Below are positions 32,804 through 39,759 of a stretch of 64,000 nucleotides of DNA, in pieces (position 1 is the first letter of the stretch; every line of letters begins with the position of its first letter). This DNA is from Paenibacillus_E sp042676385 (GTDB lineage: Bacteria > Bacillota > Bacilli > Paenibacillales > NBRC-103111), in the NCBI RefSeq assembly GCF_042676385.1, contig NZ_JBHTHA010000036.1, forward strand, positions 324,162 to 388,161, in the 5' to 3' direction. The translations under genes were made by a program, and so were the position numbers. Under the pieces are notes generated by a model that made no database searches, was not told where the DNA came from, and saw only the letters and a program-made list of their open reading frames with translations.

Positions 32804-33157
32804 CTATCTAGCTAGCATCCAAGCGCCGCCAACAAGCAGTACTAACCCCATCCATTGTGAGGTTGAAAACGTTTCTTTGAACACGAGCAGACCGCAAAGC
32901 GCCCCAATGACATATGCAATAGATTGCAACGGATATACGCGGCTGAGATCAAAGCGGCTAAGCGCTACAAACCATAATAGGGTTGCAACTCCATAAAGCA
33001 AGCAGCCAAGCAATAAGTAAGGTTGCAACAGAACCATACCTAGGTTGTCCAACCCGGTTAGCGGCGTTCGGCTTAATGCCAGCTTCCACAATATTTGTCC
33101 GCCAACAAGCAAAAACACATTCATCAAGACGATAGCAAGCGGCGTTACTTGAATCAT
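32804..33157 (-). CDS. EamA/SMR-like small membrane protein, possible lipid-sugar flippase subunit
   Basis: 117 aa with four helices (about 5-25, 42-62, 75-92, 97-115) and the EamA half-domain pattern LSRVYPLQSIAYVIGALCGLLVFKETFSTSQWMGLVLLVGGAWML. Small members of this type (ArnE/ArnF-like) move undecaprenyl-linked aminosugars. Position between DUF2304 and GT39 genes fits a flippase role in the same pathway (inference). Its start overlaps the DUF2304 stop by 4 bases (ATGA). Confidence 0.82.
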   Translation of the reverse strand: MIQVTPLAIVLMNVFLLVGGQILWKLALSRTPLTGLDNLGMVLLQPYLLLGCLLYGVATLLWFVALSRFDLSRVYPLQSIAYVIGALCGLLVFKETFSTSQWMGLVLLVGGAWMLAR

Positions 33158-33504
33158 TCCGATCCCTCTCTTCCTACCTGCTCCCGGAGCAAGGCCACTT
33201 CTTGGACAAGTCTCGTCAGTTTACGGTGAAGTTTGGAAATGACAATGGTTAAATGCATGATAAATACGAGGGAAAACAGCAAGCCTACCAGGAATAGCAA
33301 AGAAGGCGCATAGTAGATGCGCATCAAACGCGAGATTTGACTGAGCATATTCGGAAACATGCTGAATAGTGCCATAATGAATCCTAGGATTAACCATAGG
33401 ATCGCATACTGCTCTTGAAGCTTTTGACGTCGAATTAACTCTATCGTTATAAATAAAAACATCAAACAAAAAGTTATGGCCAGGATATATATATTCATTT
33501 TCAT
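33154..33504 (-). CDS. DUF2304 family membrane protein
   Basis: 116 aa: three helices (about 4-24, 32-52, 63-88, the last reading LLFLVGLLFSLVFIMHLTIVIS) and a C-terminal coiled coil (KLHRKLTRLVQEVALLREQVG). DUF2304 genes often neighbour GT2 glycosyltransferases, as here; the function is not known. The ATG at 33504 overlaps the GT2 stop (TGATG), arguing for translational coupling. An ATG two codons later is an alternative. Confidence 0.85.
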   Translation of the reverse strand: MKMNIYILAITFCLMFLFITIELIRRQKLQEQYAILWLILGFIMALFSMFPNMLSQISRLMRIYYAPSLLFLVGLLFSLVFIMHLTIVISKLHRKLTRLVQEVALLREQVGREGSE

Positions 33505-34202
33505 CAACTCACATTGCGGATTCTTGTTACACATACGGCTATGGAAACTTTGATCATATAGTACAGCGACTTCAAAGGCGTAATCGATGAACGGCCCGCT
33601 TGCCGCGAATGCATCACAACCGATACTTCCTGCACGCGGAATTTCTGCCGCTCAAGCAATACTATCGCTTCAACTTCCGGATAATCTTCAGGGTAATAGG
33701 CAGCAAATAATTGAATGATCCCTCGATTCACAGCGCGGAAACCAGAGGTTGGATCCGTATAGGTTTTGCCAATCATCCACTGAATCATCCATGTAAAAAA
33801 CCAGATCCCGATTCTTCGGCCTAAGCCGGAACGGTAGTCGGTCTTTTGCAAAAATCGGGAGCCGATGCAGCAATCCGCTTGATGGTTCAAGATGGGCTCA
33901 ATGAGTTTACAAAGTTCGCAAGGATCATGCTGTCCGTCAGCATCGATTTGTATGGCCAGTTCATAACCATTCCTCTCGGCAAATAAATAGCCGGTTTGCA
34001 TGGCGCCGCCGATCCCTAAATTTACGGGTAAATCCATCACGATTGCCTGTTCCGTCGCGCGAGCAATACTTGAAGTTCGATCCGTGGAACCATCGTTGAT
34101 GACCAAGATATCTACCTCCGGCACCGCGCTTTTTACCGAAATAATTACATTTGCTATACTCTTTTCCTCGTTGTAGGCAGGGATTAGGACGATTGTCTTC
34201 AA
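33504..34202 (-). CDS. GT2 family glycosyltransferase, dolichyl-phosphate-mannose-synthase-like
   Basis: 232 aa, soluble GT-A fold: IPAYNEEKSI at the start, INDGSTDRT (about 34-42), the metal-binding IQIDADGQHDP (about 85-95) and DPTSGFRAVNR. This subgroup transfers a sugar from a nucleotide donor to polyprenyl phosphate at the inner membrane face. TTG start with GGAGGTG 11 bases upstream. First gene of the four-gene cassette ending with the GT39 transferase. Confidence 0.9.
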   Translation of the reverse strand: MKTIVLIPAYNEEKSIANVIISVKSAVPEVDILVINDGSTDRTSSIARATEQAIVMDLPVNLGIGGAMQTGYLFAERNGYELAIQIDADGQHDPCELCKLIEPILNHQADCCIGSRFLQKTDYRSGLGRRIGIWFFTWMIQWMIGKTYTDPTSGFRAVNRGIIQLFAAYYPEDYPEVEAIVLLERQKFRVQEVSVVMHSRQAGRSSITPLKSLYYMIKVSIAVCVTRIRNVS

Positions 34203-34275
34203 CTTGATGATTACACCTCCGATAAGTCCTCTTCAGTTCCAAGCATTCCCGCTTCACCTTGGAAATAAACTACAC

Positions 34276-34307
34276 AAAAAGAAAGAATGGGGTTCAGTCC
34301 CCATTCT
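34276..34307 (-). terminator. Terminator of the 34378-34557 gene
   Basis: AGAATGGGG/CCCCATTCT with a 6-base loop, followed on the minus strand by TTCTTTTT. Confidence 0.7.
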
Positions 34308-34377
34308 GCTAATTGTTGAAATATAAATGAATCGTTATACCATCCATATACGAAGAGTGGAAAACGCGGCGTACAAA

Positions 34378-34557
34378 CTAAAAGGCAAGTTCCATGGAAG
34401 ATCCATCTGACAGATCGGCGAGCTTTTCAACTGGGGTCTCGATGATGCAAGTCTCCTCAACATCGGCACGATTCTCCTCATCGGATTGCCATTTCATAAA
34501 ATCAACAGTAGAAAGTCCGAGCTGGCTCAATAAGCGGTTAATATCGATTTCTCTCAT
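34378..34557 (-). CDS. Hypothetical small acidic protein, 59 aa
   Basis: Not recognised. The protein begins MREIDINRLLSQLGLSTVDFMKWQ and then becomes acidic (SDEENRADVEETCIIETPVEKLADLSDGSS). The ATG at 34557 has GAGGTG seven bases upstream. Flanked by terminators on both sides, so monocistronic. No motif suggests a function. Confidence 0.65.
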   Translation of the reverse strand: MREIDINRLLSQLGLSTVDFMKWQSDEENRADVEETCIIETPVEKLADLSDGSSMELAF

Positions 34558-34727
34558 GACTCCACACCTCTTCAATAGTTTGTCTATGTATAAACATTTA
34601 CTATTCTATACTTTATCGGTCATTCCAGCTTCTGTAAATAAGTGCATATTGTCGAATCGCCTAAAAAATCGATCAAATCCATCTTAATAAAATTTGATGA
34701 AATTGATCGGAATTCGACAAAAAGAAC

Positions 34728-34754
34728 AAAAGAGCCGCGTCGAGCGGCTCTTTT
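34728..34754. terminator. Bidirectional terminator after the Q/N-rich gene
   Basis: Perfect 11-bp stem AAAAGAGCCGC/GCGGCTCTTTT, loop GTCGA. Confidence 0.85.
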
Positions 34755-34775
34755 GTCATTGAGAAGACATTTGTC

Positions 34776-35285
34776 TTACTGTACTTGTCCGTTGGAGGAG
34801 GCTTTTGACGAAACAAATTCGCTTGCCCAATCCACCATACCATTCATCAGAGTAAGTACCAGATTAACTGCATCTTTTTCGGTTAAAGAACCATTGGTCT
34901 GACTGCTTACGTATTGCGACGTTTTCTGCTCCAGCTTCTCAACTAGATCCTTTATTTTCAACAATTCGTACGCTAGATCCGATACTTGTTGTCCATTAGA
35001 ACTTTGTTGATTGGCATTCTGATTTTGTCCCTGGATTTGACTTTGTCCTTGATTCTGAGCTTGATTTTGGCCTTGGCTTTGTTGGTTCGAGTTTGAGAAT
35101 TGTTCATTTTGACCGGAATTCTGGTCATCGTTTTGAGCCTGATTTTGGCCTTGTCCGTAACCTGAGCTTTGCGAACTCCCCGTGTTCATCAACATTTTCT
35201 TAACATGTTCCAGCTCTATGAGCACCATGTCATTTTGTTTGGTCAACTCGTCAATTTGTAATTTCAGGTCCTGTGTCTTAATCAT
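34776..35285 (-). CDS. Q/N-rich low-complexity protein, 169 aa
   Basis: Three parts. An N-terminal coiled coil (residues 1-36, MIKTQDLKLQIDELTKQNDMVLIELEHVKKML) is followed by a region of about 70 residues built almost only of Gln, Asn, Gly and Ser with QGQNQAQN-type repeats (about 40-105). A C-terminal helical domain follows (LAYELLKIKDLVEKLEQKTSQY...MNGMVDWASEFVSSK). The middle is prion-like in composition. No signal peptide. The start is uncertain: ATG 35285 has GAAGGGA 15 bases ahead; a TTG at 35327 would overlap the preceding gene. Likely co-transcribed with the SOD-like lipoprotein gene 23 bases upstream. Confidence 0.7.
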   Translation of the reverse strand: MIKTQDLKLQIDELTKQNDMVLIELEHVKKMLMNTGSSQSSGYGQGQNQAQNDDQNSGQNEQFSNSNQQSQGQNQAQNQGQSQIQGQNQNANQQSSNGQQVSDLAYELLKIKDLVEKLEQKTSQYVSSQTNGSLTEKDAVNLVLTLMNGMVDWASEFVSSKASSNGQVQ

Positions 35286-35308
35286 GTTGTTTCTGACCGT
35301 CCCTTCAA

Positions 35309-35860
35309 TTATTTCACCGCTCCGCAAGCAATGCGTTTACCGGAGTTGCCAGATGGGTCTGTTTTATAATCATCCACTTGTTCATGAATGACGATGCTGG
35401 TGCCCCCCGGTTTCAGCAATGAATTGGGCTTGTCCGGAAGAAGAACAACACTTTTCGAAATTGCGTCGAATCTCCCGTTGCCCTGCTCATCAACGAGCAT
35501 ATTTGGCAAATCTCCCGCGTGATACCCTTTGGGATTGTTGAACCCATGCTGCTTATGAGTAGGATTCAGGTGGGCTCCTGCGGATTCAAAAGTCGGCGCC
35601 TCGCAGACAGCCTTCTCATGAACGTGCAGACCATGTAAACCTGGCTTCAATCCGCTGGCTTGAACCTCAATCCGTACTCCCTCTTGGACTGCTGTAAGTT
35701 TAGCGGTTCCTATCGTTTGTCCCGTAGTGCCAATCAATGGTACGTTAATTTCTTGTGGCGGAGCTTCCGCATTTGCCGTCGCTACGTTTTGAGCAGATTG
35801 ACAGCCGCTAAGCATAAGCACGGCCAAACTGGCGGACATTAGGATATTCATTGACTTCAT
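35309..35860 (-). CDS. Cu/Zn superoxide dismutase-like lipoprotein (SodC/YojM family)
   Basis: 183 aa. Lipobox LSGC (Cys20) predicts attachment to the outer face of the membrane. The SOD domain shows GLHGLHVHEKAVC, GAHLNPTHKQHG, GYHAGDLPN, VIHEQVDDY and GKRIACGAV. By alignment from memory, all four Cu and four Zn ligands (His, His, His, His; His, His, His, Asp) and the catalytic Arg are present. This differs from Bacillus subtilis YojM, which is reported to lack Cu ligands. Predicted to dismutate superoxide at the cell surface. AGGAGG nine bases before the ATG. Confidence 0.9.
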   Translation of the reverse strand: MKSMNILMSASLAVLMLSGCQSAQNVATANAEAPPQEINVPLIGTTGQTIGTAKLTAVQEGVRIEVQASGLKPGLHGLHVHEKAVCEAPTFESAGAHLNPTHKQHGFNNPKGYHAGDLPNMLVDEQGNGRFDAISKSVVLLPDKPNSLLKPGGTSIVIHEQVDDYKTDPSGNSGKRIACGAVK

Positions 35861-35975
35861 GGGAAAGTTCCTCCTAGTTGCTAGACGTTATACAAAAACT
35901 ACCCTTAGGATGCGCAACTGGTTTCACCTGTAAACGTCGGAAGGAACAAAATTTAAGTTATCTTCCATTAAAATT

Positions 35976-36008
35976 AAGAAAAGCCTGCAATACCACGATT
36001 GCAGACTC
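35976..36008 (-). terminator. Terminator of the 36037-36363 gene
   Basis: GTCTGCAAT/ATTGCAGGC (minus sense) with a 6-base loop, then TTTTC. Confidence 0.7.
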
Positions 36009-36036
36009 TTTCCAGATATGCAGGAGCCCCAAATGA

Positions 36037-36363
36037 TTACAATATAGTCATCAACTTTGCGATCGTTTGTAGATTCTCCAGCTTCCGTTTGTAAAAATGG
36101 AACTCAACTTTCGTGTGCTCAACAGTTGCTTCCATACGTAGAACTTGCTGCTGCAATTCTTTGGTGTACAGCCACAGCTCAGCTTGACGTTGCAGCTCGT
36201 TCTTCCCCGTTACCAATCCTTCCCCGATGATCTCGCATTCTTTGGCCAACAATTGATGCTTGGCCAAAGCCAGATCATTAACCGCATCCACATAAATAGC
36301 TTCGGCTTGCTTTAACAATTCAGGCACGAGCTGAAGTTCCAAAATAACATCGGACCGATTCAT
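36037..36363 (-). CDS. Hypothetical coiled-coil protein, 108 aa
   Basis: Not recognised. Almost entirely helical, with heptad-like runs (LELQLVPELLKQAEAIYVDAVNDLALAKHQLLAKE and ELQQQVLRMEATVEHTKVEFHFYKRKLENLQTIAKL). No signal peptide. TAGGAGGA lies six bases before the ATG at 36363. The leader contains a GAGTTTTGCTTT sequence like the hairpin elements at 27081 and 53409. Monocistronic. Confidence 0.72.
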   Translation of the reverse strand: MNRSDVILELQLVPELLKQAEAIYVDAVNDLALAKHQLLAKECEIIGEGLVTGKNELQRQAELWLYTKELQQQVLRMEATVEHTKVEFHFYKRKLENLQTIAKLMTIL

Positions 36364-36692
36364 TTGGATTCCTCCTACTGAGTTTTGCTTTGCCTCATAT
36401 ATATTCAAATGAGGACAAAACATGCTATGTAAGCTTTCTCGGAACGGCTACCCTTGCACCATTCAAACTTAATACGTTATGTATCACACGATATCATCGT
36501 ATGGATCCTTACTTTTCTCGCTGTGCATTCAACTTTATAGATCATCTTCCGACAGCATCTGACGGGGATATTCGCGTAATGTGACAATCACATTAAGTTT
36601 CTGTTAAATCGTATTTTTGAGCCTTCCCCCTACTTGTCCAATTATTAAGAAAGCGTTATCATGATACTATACGTATCGGAGGAGGTGACTAA
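36364..36692. other. 329-base gene-free stretch with a perfect palindrome
   Basis: No convincing gene on either strand. It holds the GAGTTTTGCTTT leader element (36380-36391), divergent promoter sequence, and the palindrome TAATGTGACAATCACATTA at 36577-36595 (8-bp arms, 3-base centre), a likely regulator site upstream of the acidic-peptide gene. Confidence 0.5.
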
Positions 36693-36848
36693 ATGAGCCA
36701 AGAGGAAGAAGTAGTATCCGTGAACGAAGAAGAAATCGTCGAAGAATCCGCTGAAGACGTAGTCAGCGAAGAAACAATCGAGGAAGAAACTGATGCTGTC
36801 CAGGAAGCTGCAGCAGCTGAGGAAAGTTCGGAATCCGAAGAAGAATAA
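36693..36848 (+). CDS. Extremely acidic peptide, 51 aa
   Basis: GGAGGAGGTGA precedes the ATG, and a strong terminator (36867-36896) follows. Of 51 residues 21 are Glu and 2 Asp, with no Lys or Arg: MSQEEEVVSVNEEEIVEESA at the start and EESSESEEE at the end. Such a sequence will be disordered and strongly negative at neutral pH. I know no family. It may bind cations or basic proteins. Expression signals are good, so I consider it a real gene. Confidence 0.75.
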   Translation: MSQEEEVVSVNEEEIVEESAEDVVSEETIEEETDAVQEAAAAEESSESEEE

Positions 36849-36866
36849 TTCTTAATATACAAGTGT

Positions 36867-36896
36867 CCCCCTCTTCATTAGAGGGGGTTTATTTAT
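36867..36896 (+). terminator. Terminator of the acidic-peptide gene
   Basis: CCCCCTCT/AGAGGGGG with loop TCATT, then TTTATTTAT. Confidence 0.8.
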
Positions 36897-36943
36897 GTTG
36901 AAATGTAGGAAAAAGCACAATTGTAATTTTTTTAAAATGAAGC

Positions 36944-36972
36944 GTATAAATAATCTGAACATTCAAATAATA
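36944..36972 (+). promoter_or_regulatory. Putative sigma-G promoter of the SASP gene
   Basis: GTATA (36944-36948) and AATAATA (36966-36972), spacer 17, approximate the forespore sigma-G consensus. Expected for an alpha/beta-type SASP gene. Confidence 0.45.
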
Positions 36973-37004
36973 CTAGTGTACCAAAAAAAAGGAGATGATT
37001 TTGA

Positions 37005-37214
37005 ATGGCTAACAACAACACTTTAGTCGTGCAACAAGCAAAGGCAGCATTGGATCAACTAAAGTTAGAAGTCGCTCAGGAAATTGGTGTTCCTCTCTCC
37101 CCAAATGGCTACAACGGTAACTTAGCTACTCGTGATGCTGGTGCCATTGGCGGCAACATCACCAAGCGATTGGTGCAAATCGCTGAACAACAACTGTCCA
37201 GCTTCAAACGCTAA
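37005..37214 (+). CDS. Alpha/beta-type small acid-soluble spore protein
   Basis: 69 aa. It has the GPR cleavage-site region LKLEVAQEIG (residues 19-28) and the conserved C-terminal block LATRDAGAIGGNITKRLVQIAEQQL. These proteins saturate spore DNA, protect it from UV and heat, and are degraded by GPR protease on germination. AAAAGGAG before the ATG. Monocistronic with a terminator. Direct evidence that the organism forms endospores. Confidence 0.95.
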   Translation: MANNNTLVVQQAKAALDQLKLEVAQEIGVPLSPNGYNGNLATRDAGAIGGNITKRLVQIAEQQLSSFKR

Positions 37215-37238
37215 TCCTTTGATGTAGGAGCAAGCACA

Positions 37239-37285
37239 AAAAGACTGTATCACTCCATCCTCCTTAGAGTGAATAACAGTCTTTT
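37239..37285. terminator. Terminator of the SASP gene
   Basis: Perfect 10-bp outer stem AAAAGACTGT/ACAGTCTTTT with inner ACTC/GAGT pairing. Confidence 0.8.
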
Positions 37286-37407
37286 CCTTTTTCTTCGAAA
37301 TCATCTTGAAATCCTTCAATATTCTCACTAGTTTGCTCCAAGCCATTTTCATCGTAAGTTGCTTCTAGTATGATAGCCTTACGACGTAACTTAAAGGAGA
37401 GCTTAGC

Positions 37408-37698
37408 GTGACCGAACAATATGAAATTTTCCGTGACCCCTACCGGATGCTTATTCTCTTGGCCACATTGGTTAGTGAGAAAGTTGGCGAAGCCGAGCTT
37501 CAATTCGACAACGTGCCCTATTTTGAAAACGAGACCTTTCTCATTCAACACGAAAAGTTCGTGTACAAAAAAGAAGCAACCGAAATCACCTGGTTTCAAT
37601 TTCTAGGAAGAGACATCGCTTGCAACAAGGATTACACCCGTGAGGAATACAATCGAATGTTCGTGGATTGTCTTGCCTCCCTATACAATATTACCTAA
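37408..37698 (+). CDS. Hypothetical protein, 96 aa
   Basis: Not recognised. A soluble protein rich in aromatic residues (EQYEIFRDPYRMLILLATLV...YFENETFLIQHEKFVYKKEATEITWFQFLGRD), probably alpha/beta. GTG start with AAAGGAG 8 bases ahead. Terminator shared with the convergent 37764-37958 gene. Function unknown. Confidence 0.7.
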   Translation: MTEQYEIFRDPYRMLILLATLVSEKVGEAELQFDNVPYFENETFLIQHEKFVYKKEATEITWFQFLGRDIACNKDYTREEYNRMFVDCLASLYNIT

Positions 37699-37710
37699 CC
37701 CCTAAAATAA

Positions 37711-37754
37711 GAAAAGCGCCACCTAACGGATTCTACCGTCTAGGCTGGCGCTTC
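37711..37754. terminator. Bidirectional terminator
   Basis: GAAAAGCGCCA/TGGCGCTTC stem enclosing a weaker inner hairpin, between convergent genes. Confidence 0.65.
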
Positions 37755-37763
37755 ATCCAATCA

Positions 37764-37958
37764 TCACTTCTTTTTCACTTCTTCAACAAATACATCGCCT
37801 GCATCCTTTGAGCTGCCAAGCTCCAGAATCGTGTACTTCTTATCGCCGATCATGATCACATCTTCCACTTCCGGGAGAGGATCTCCCAAATAAACGGTCC
37901 CCAAATAAACGTTACTGCTTTTTAATCGCAAATTCCATCTATGTTGCTGCTTAGCCAT
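37764..37958 (-). CDS. Hypothetical small basic protein, 64 aa
   Basis: Not recognised. MAKQQHRWNLRLKSSNVYLGTVYLGDPLPEVEDVIMIGDKKYTILELGSSKDAGDVFVEEVKKK: a basic N-terminus and a beta-rich body that could be a small barrel. The ATG at 37958 is preceded by GGGAGGAACGAAGGAA. Monocistronic. Confidence 0.68.
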   Translation of the reverse strand: MAKQQHRWNLRLKSSNVYLGTVYLGDPLPEVEDVIMIGDKKYTILELGSSKDAGDVFVEEVKKK

Positions 37959-38143
37959 TTCCTTCGTTCCTCCCATGCTCTAATGATTAACAAGTTACCA
38001 TAAATCGTTGGAAGATGAAAGTCTAATAAAAAATCTTCAACGAAACTGTCACGAATAGACATATTCTCTCAATTTACACCTCTTCCATTAATTCTCATTT
38101 GGTGTTAATTTAATATATACATCAAAGTGAAGGAGATGGAATA

Positions 38144-38359
38144 ATGAGAACAATCTACGATAATTACAGAGGATTCAAAATAAGCAAACTAGAAAATAAA
38201 TATAATGCCGTTCAGAATGATATCATGTTTAGTCAATGGCGATTAAGCGAAGTATTAGACACCATTGATCATTACATAGAAATTAACTTTCAAAATGAAC
38301 TTGCTTTCATGTCGCCTTTAATTCAAGAAATATGCCATCCCGAGCGTCAAACGCATTGA
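38144..38359 (+). CDS. Hypothetical protein, 71 aa
   Basis: Not recognised. A helical, soluble protein (GFKISKLENKYNAVQNDIMFSQWRLSEVLDTIDHYIEI). AAGGAGA eight bases before the ATG and a terminator-like hairpin 38 bases after the stop. AT-rich relative to neighbours. Confidence 0.65.
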   Translation: MRTIYDNYRGFKISKLENKYNAVQNDIMFSQWRLSEVLDTIDHYIEINFQNELAFMSPLIQEICHPERQTH

Positions 38360-38396
38360 CTCAGGGAAAAAGTGGACAAGAAACAAGCACGTAGAG

Positions 38397-38435
38397 AAAC
38401 TCCGCAGCTTTTTTAGGCTACGGGGTTTTGTTTAT
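38397..38435 (+). terminator. Terminator after the 38144-38359 gene
   Basis: AAACTCCGCAGC pairs imperfectly with GGCTACGGGGTTT, followed by TTGTTTATT. Confidence 0.6.
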
Positions 38436-38588
38436 TAGTATTGATCATAAACTCTTTTGTTTCATCTTCTGCTCTTTATTTTCGTGCACTCTTCTTTCAC
38501 GCAATTATTATTTATTTTTAAGGTTGGGTTAATCTGCATTAGCTATTCTAATAACGAACCTTTTTTTCTCCTTCTTTTCATATAGAAA

Positions 38589-38630
38589 ATTAGACTTACA
38601 ACCTCACACCGTTGTAGGTCTAAATTTCAT
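38589..38630. terminator. Stem-loop in intergenic region
   Basis: TTAGACTTACAAC/GTTGTAGGTCTAA with one G-T wobble and an 8-base loop. No gene directly precedes it, so it may end a small RNA. Confidence 0.4.
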
Positions 38631-38739
38631 TTCTAGGGAAACTCCTTTTTAATTCATCACCAACCCCGCCTTTTTTAGCACATTATAAATCTACTGCGCA
38701 TTTTATATATAGAATTTAAAAAGAATCGAGGTGAGAGGA

Positions 38740-38898
38740 ATGGCTCGTGTCAAAGCTGTTCAGCAGCCTGATTTAATATTGATCAGTTGGACAAGAAACC
38801 CTCTGATTCCTGGATCTGCTCGCAGGTTATTGCTGCTCGTGTTATCGGCAGTGCTCAACCTTGTAGGTTTACCTTGGTACCCTGTCAGGGAACAGTGA
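38740..38898 (+). CDS. Hypothetical small hydrophobic protein, 52 aa
   Basis: GAGGTGAGAGGA before the ATG. MARVKAVQQPDLILISWTRN leads to a basic segment (GSARRL) and a hydrophobic helix (LLLVLSAVLNLVGLPWYPV) ending REQ. It may be a membrane peptide. The terminator hairpin starts before the stop codon (38887). I know no family; the translation signals and the tight terminator make it likely real. Confidence 0.6.
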   Translation: MARVKAVQQPDLILISWTRNPLIPGSARRLLLLVLSAVLNLVGLPWYPVREQ

Positions 38899-38921
38899 AA
38901 AGCACTGTTCCTTTATTATTT
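38887..38921 (+). terminator. Terminator overlapping the stop of the 52-aa gene
   Basis: AGGGAACAGTG/CACTGTTCCTT with loop AAAAG, then TTTATTATTTT. Confidence 0.8.
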
Positions 38922-38998
38922 TACAAATAGGATGAGGTTTATAACCGGGGTACTCTGGGGATTCTATAACAAATAAAACTTTGGAAGGACCTATACAA

Positions 38999-39481
38999 AT
39001 GATCCAAGAAGAAACAACTCATAAAAATAAATTTATTGCATTAATTTGGTCTATTGCTATGCCGGGTTTAGGCCATCTTTATCTAGGCAACAAAATCATT
39101 GGGTTAGCTTTTATGGTTTATAGTGTATTATTCTTGATTCGTGCTAAACTGAATAGTATCATTTTTTACGTCTTTTCAGGGAATTTTAAAAAGGCCAATT
39201 TGTTATTTATGGAAAATCCAACATTATTTTTCCCTGCTGCTTACAGCTTCGCAATGTGGCACGCATTTAATTACAGTGTAATCGCACGTAAAGGTAATCC
39301 ATTAGAGTACAAACTTACTGGATTCTTTTTCGGACTTATAATTGGGGGTGTTCCTGGGTCTAGCCAAAAATTTTTAGGAACATACATCATTACAGGATTA
39401 GTAACAGGTATCGTTACCGGAGTTCTATTTCATTTTATAGAAAAGCTAATTATGTTCATCGTAAAAAGGCGACTTCGTTAA
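38999..39481 (+). CDS. Small integral membrane protein, 160 aa
   Basis: Not firmly recognised. Four or five helices; the N-terminal IALIWSIAMPGLGHLYLGNKIIGLAFMVYSVLFLI resembles the TM2/DUF5683-like motif of small membrane proteins (PGLGHLYLG). A glycine-rich motif (GGVPGSSQKFLGTYIITG) lies near the C-terminus. The ATG at 38999 has GGAAGGA nine bases upstream; an in-frame ATG at 38981 lacks a site. Function unknown. Confidence 0.72.
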   Translation: MIQEETTHKNKFIALIWSIAMPGLGHLYLGNKIIGLAFMVYSVLFLIRAKLNSIIFYVFSGNFKKANLLFMENPTLFFPAAYSFAMWHAFNYSVIARKGNPLEYKLTGFFFGLIIGGVPGSSQKFLGTYIITGLVTGIVTGVLFHFIEKLIMFIVKRRLR

Positions 39482-39593
39482 AACTTCCTCTATCGTCTCT
39501 CTTTTTCTCCCTCCCCTTACTTCATTTCTTGGGATCAAACCTGCAACACTTGAAAGATTCGGATCTACTCCTAAACCTTCAAATCAAACGGAC

Positions 39594-39626
39594 AAAAAGA
39601 AAAAGCCCTGATTTACAAGGCTTTTC
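39594..39626 (-). terminator. Terminator of tRNA-Val
   Basis: AAAGCC/GGCTTT with an 11-base loop, followed on the minus strand by TTCTTTTTG. Confidence 0.65.
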
Positions 39627-39642
39627 GCTCTGATAAGATGTA

Positions 39643-39715
39643 TGACCTGTAGTGGGCTCGAACCACTGACCCCCACCCTGTCAAGATGGTGCTCTCCCAG
39701 CTGAGCTAACAAGTC
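39643..39715 (-). tRNA. tRNA-Val (GAC)
   Basis: 73 nt. Acceptor GACTTGT/ACAGGTC with discriminator A, D-arm TTAGCTCAGCTGGGAGAGC, anticodon stem CCATC/GGTGG with loop TTGACAG (anticodon GAC), T-arm AGTGG-TTCGAGC-CCACT. CCA is not encoded. It reads GUC valine codons. Single gene with its own terminator. Confidence 0.93.
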
Positions 39716-39759
39716 GTTTTTGAGGACAATTAGTAATATACCAAGGATCAAGATGAATG

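Larger units (their letters stand above)
38360..38739. other. 380-base gene-free stretch with two stem-loops
   Basis: No convincing ORF. It contains the hairpin 38397-38435 and a second 13-bp hairpin at 38589-38630, with AT-rich sequence in between that may hold the promoter of the 38740 gene. Confidence 0.5.
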
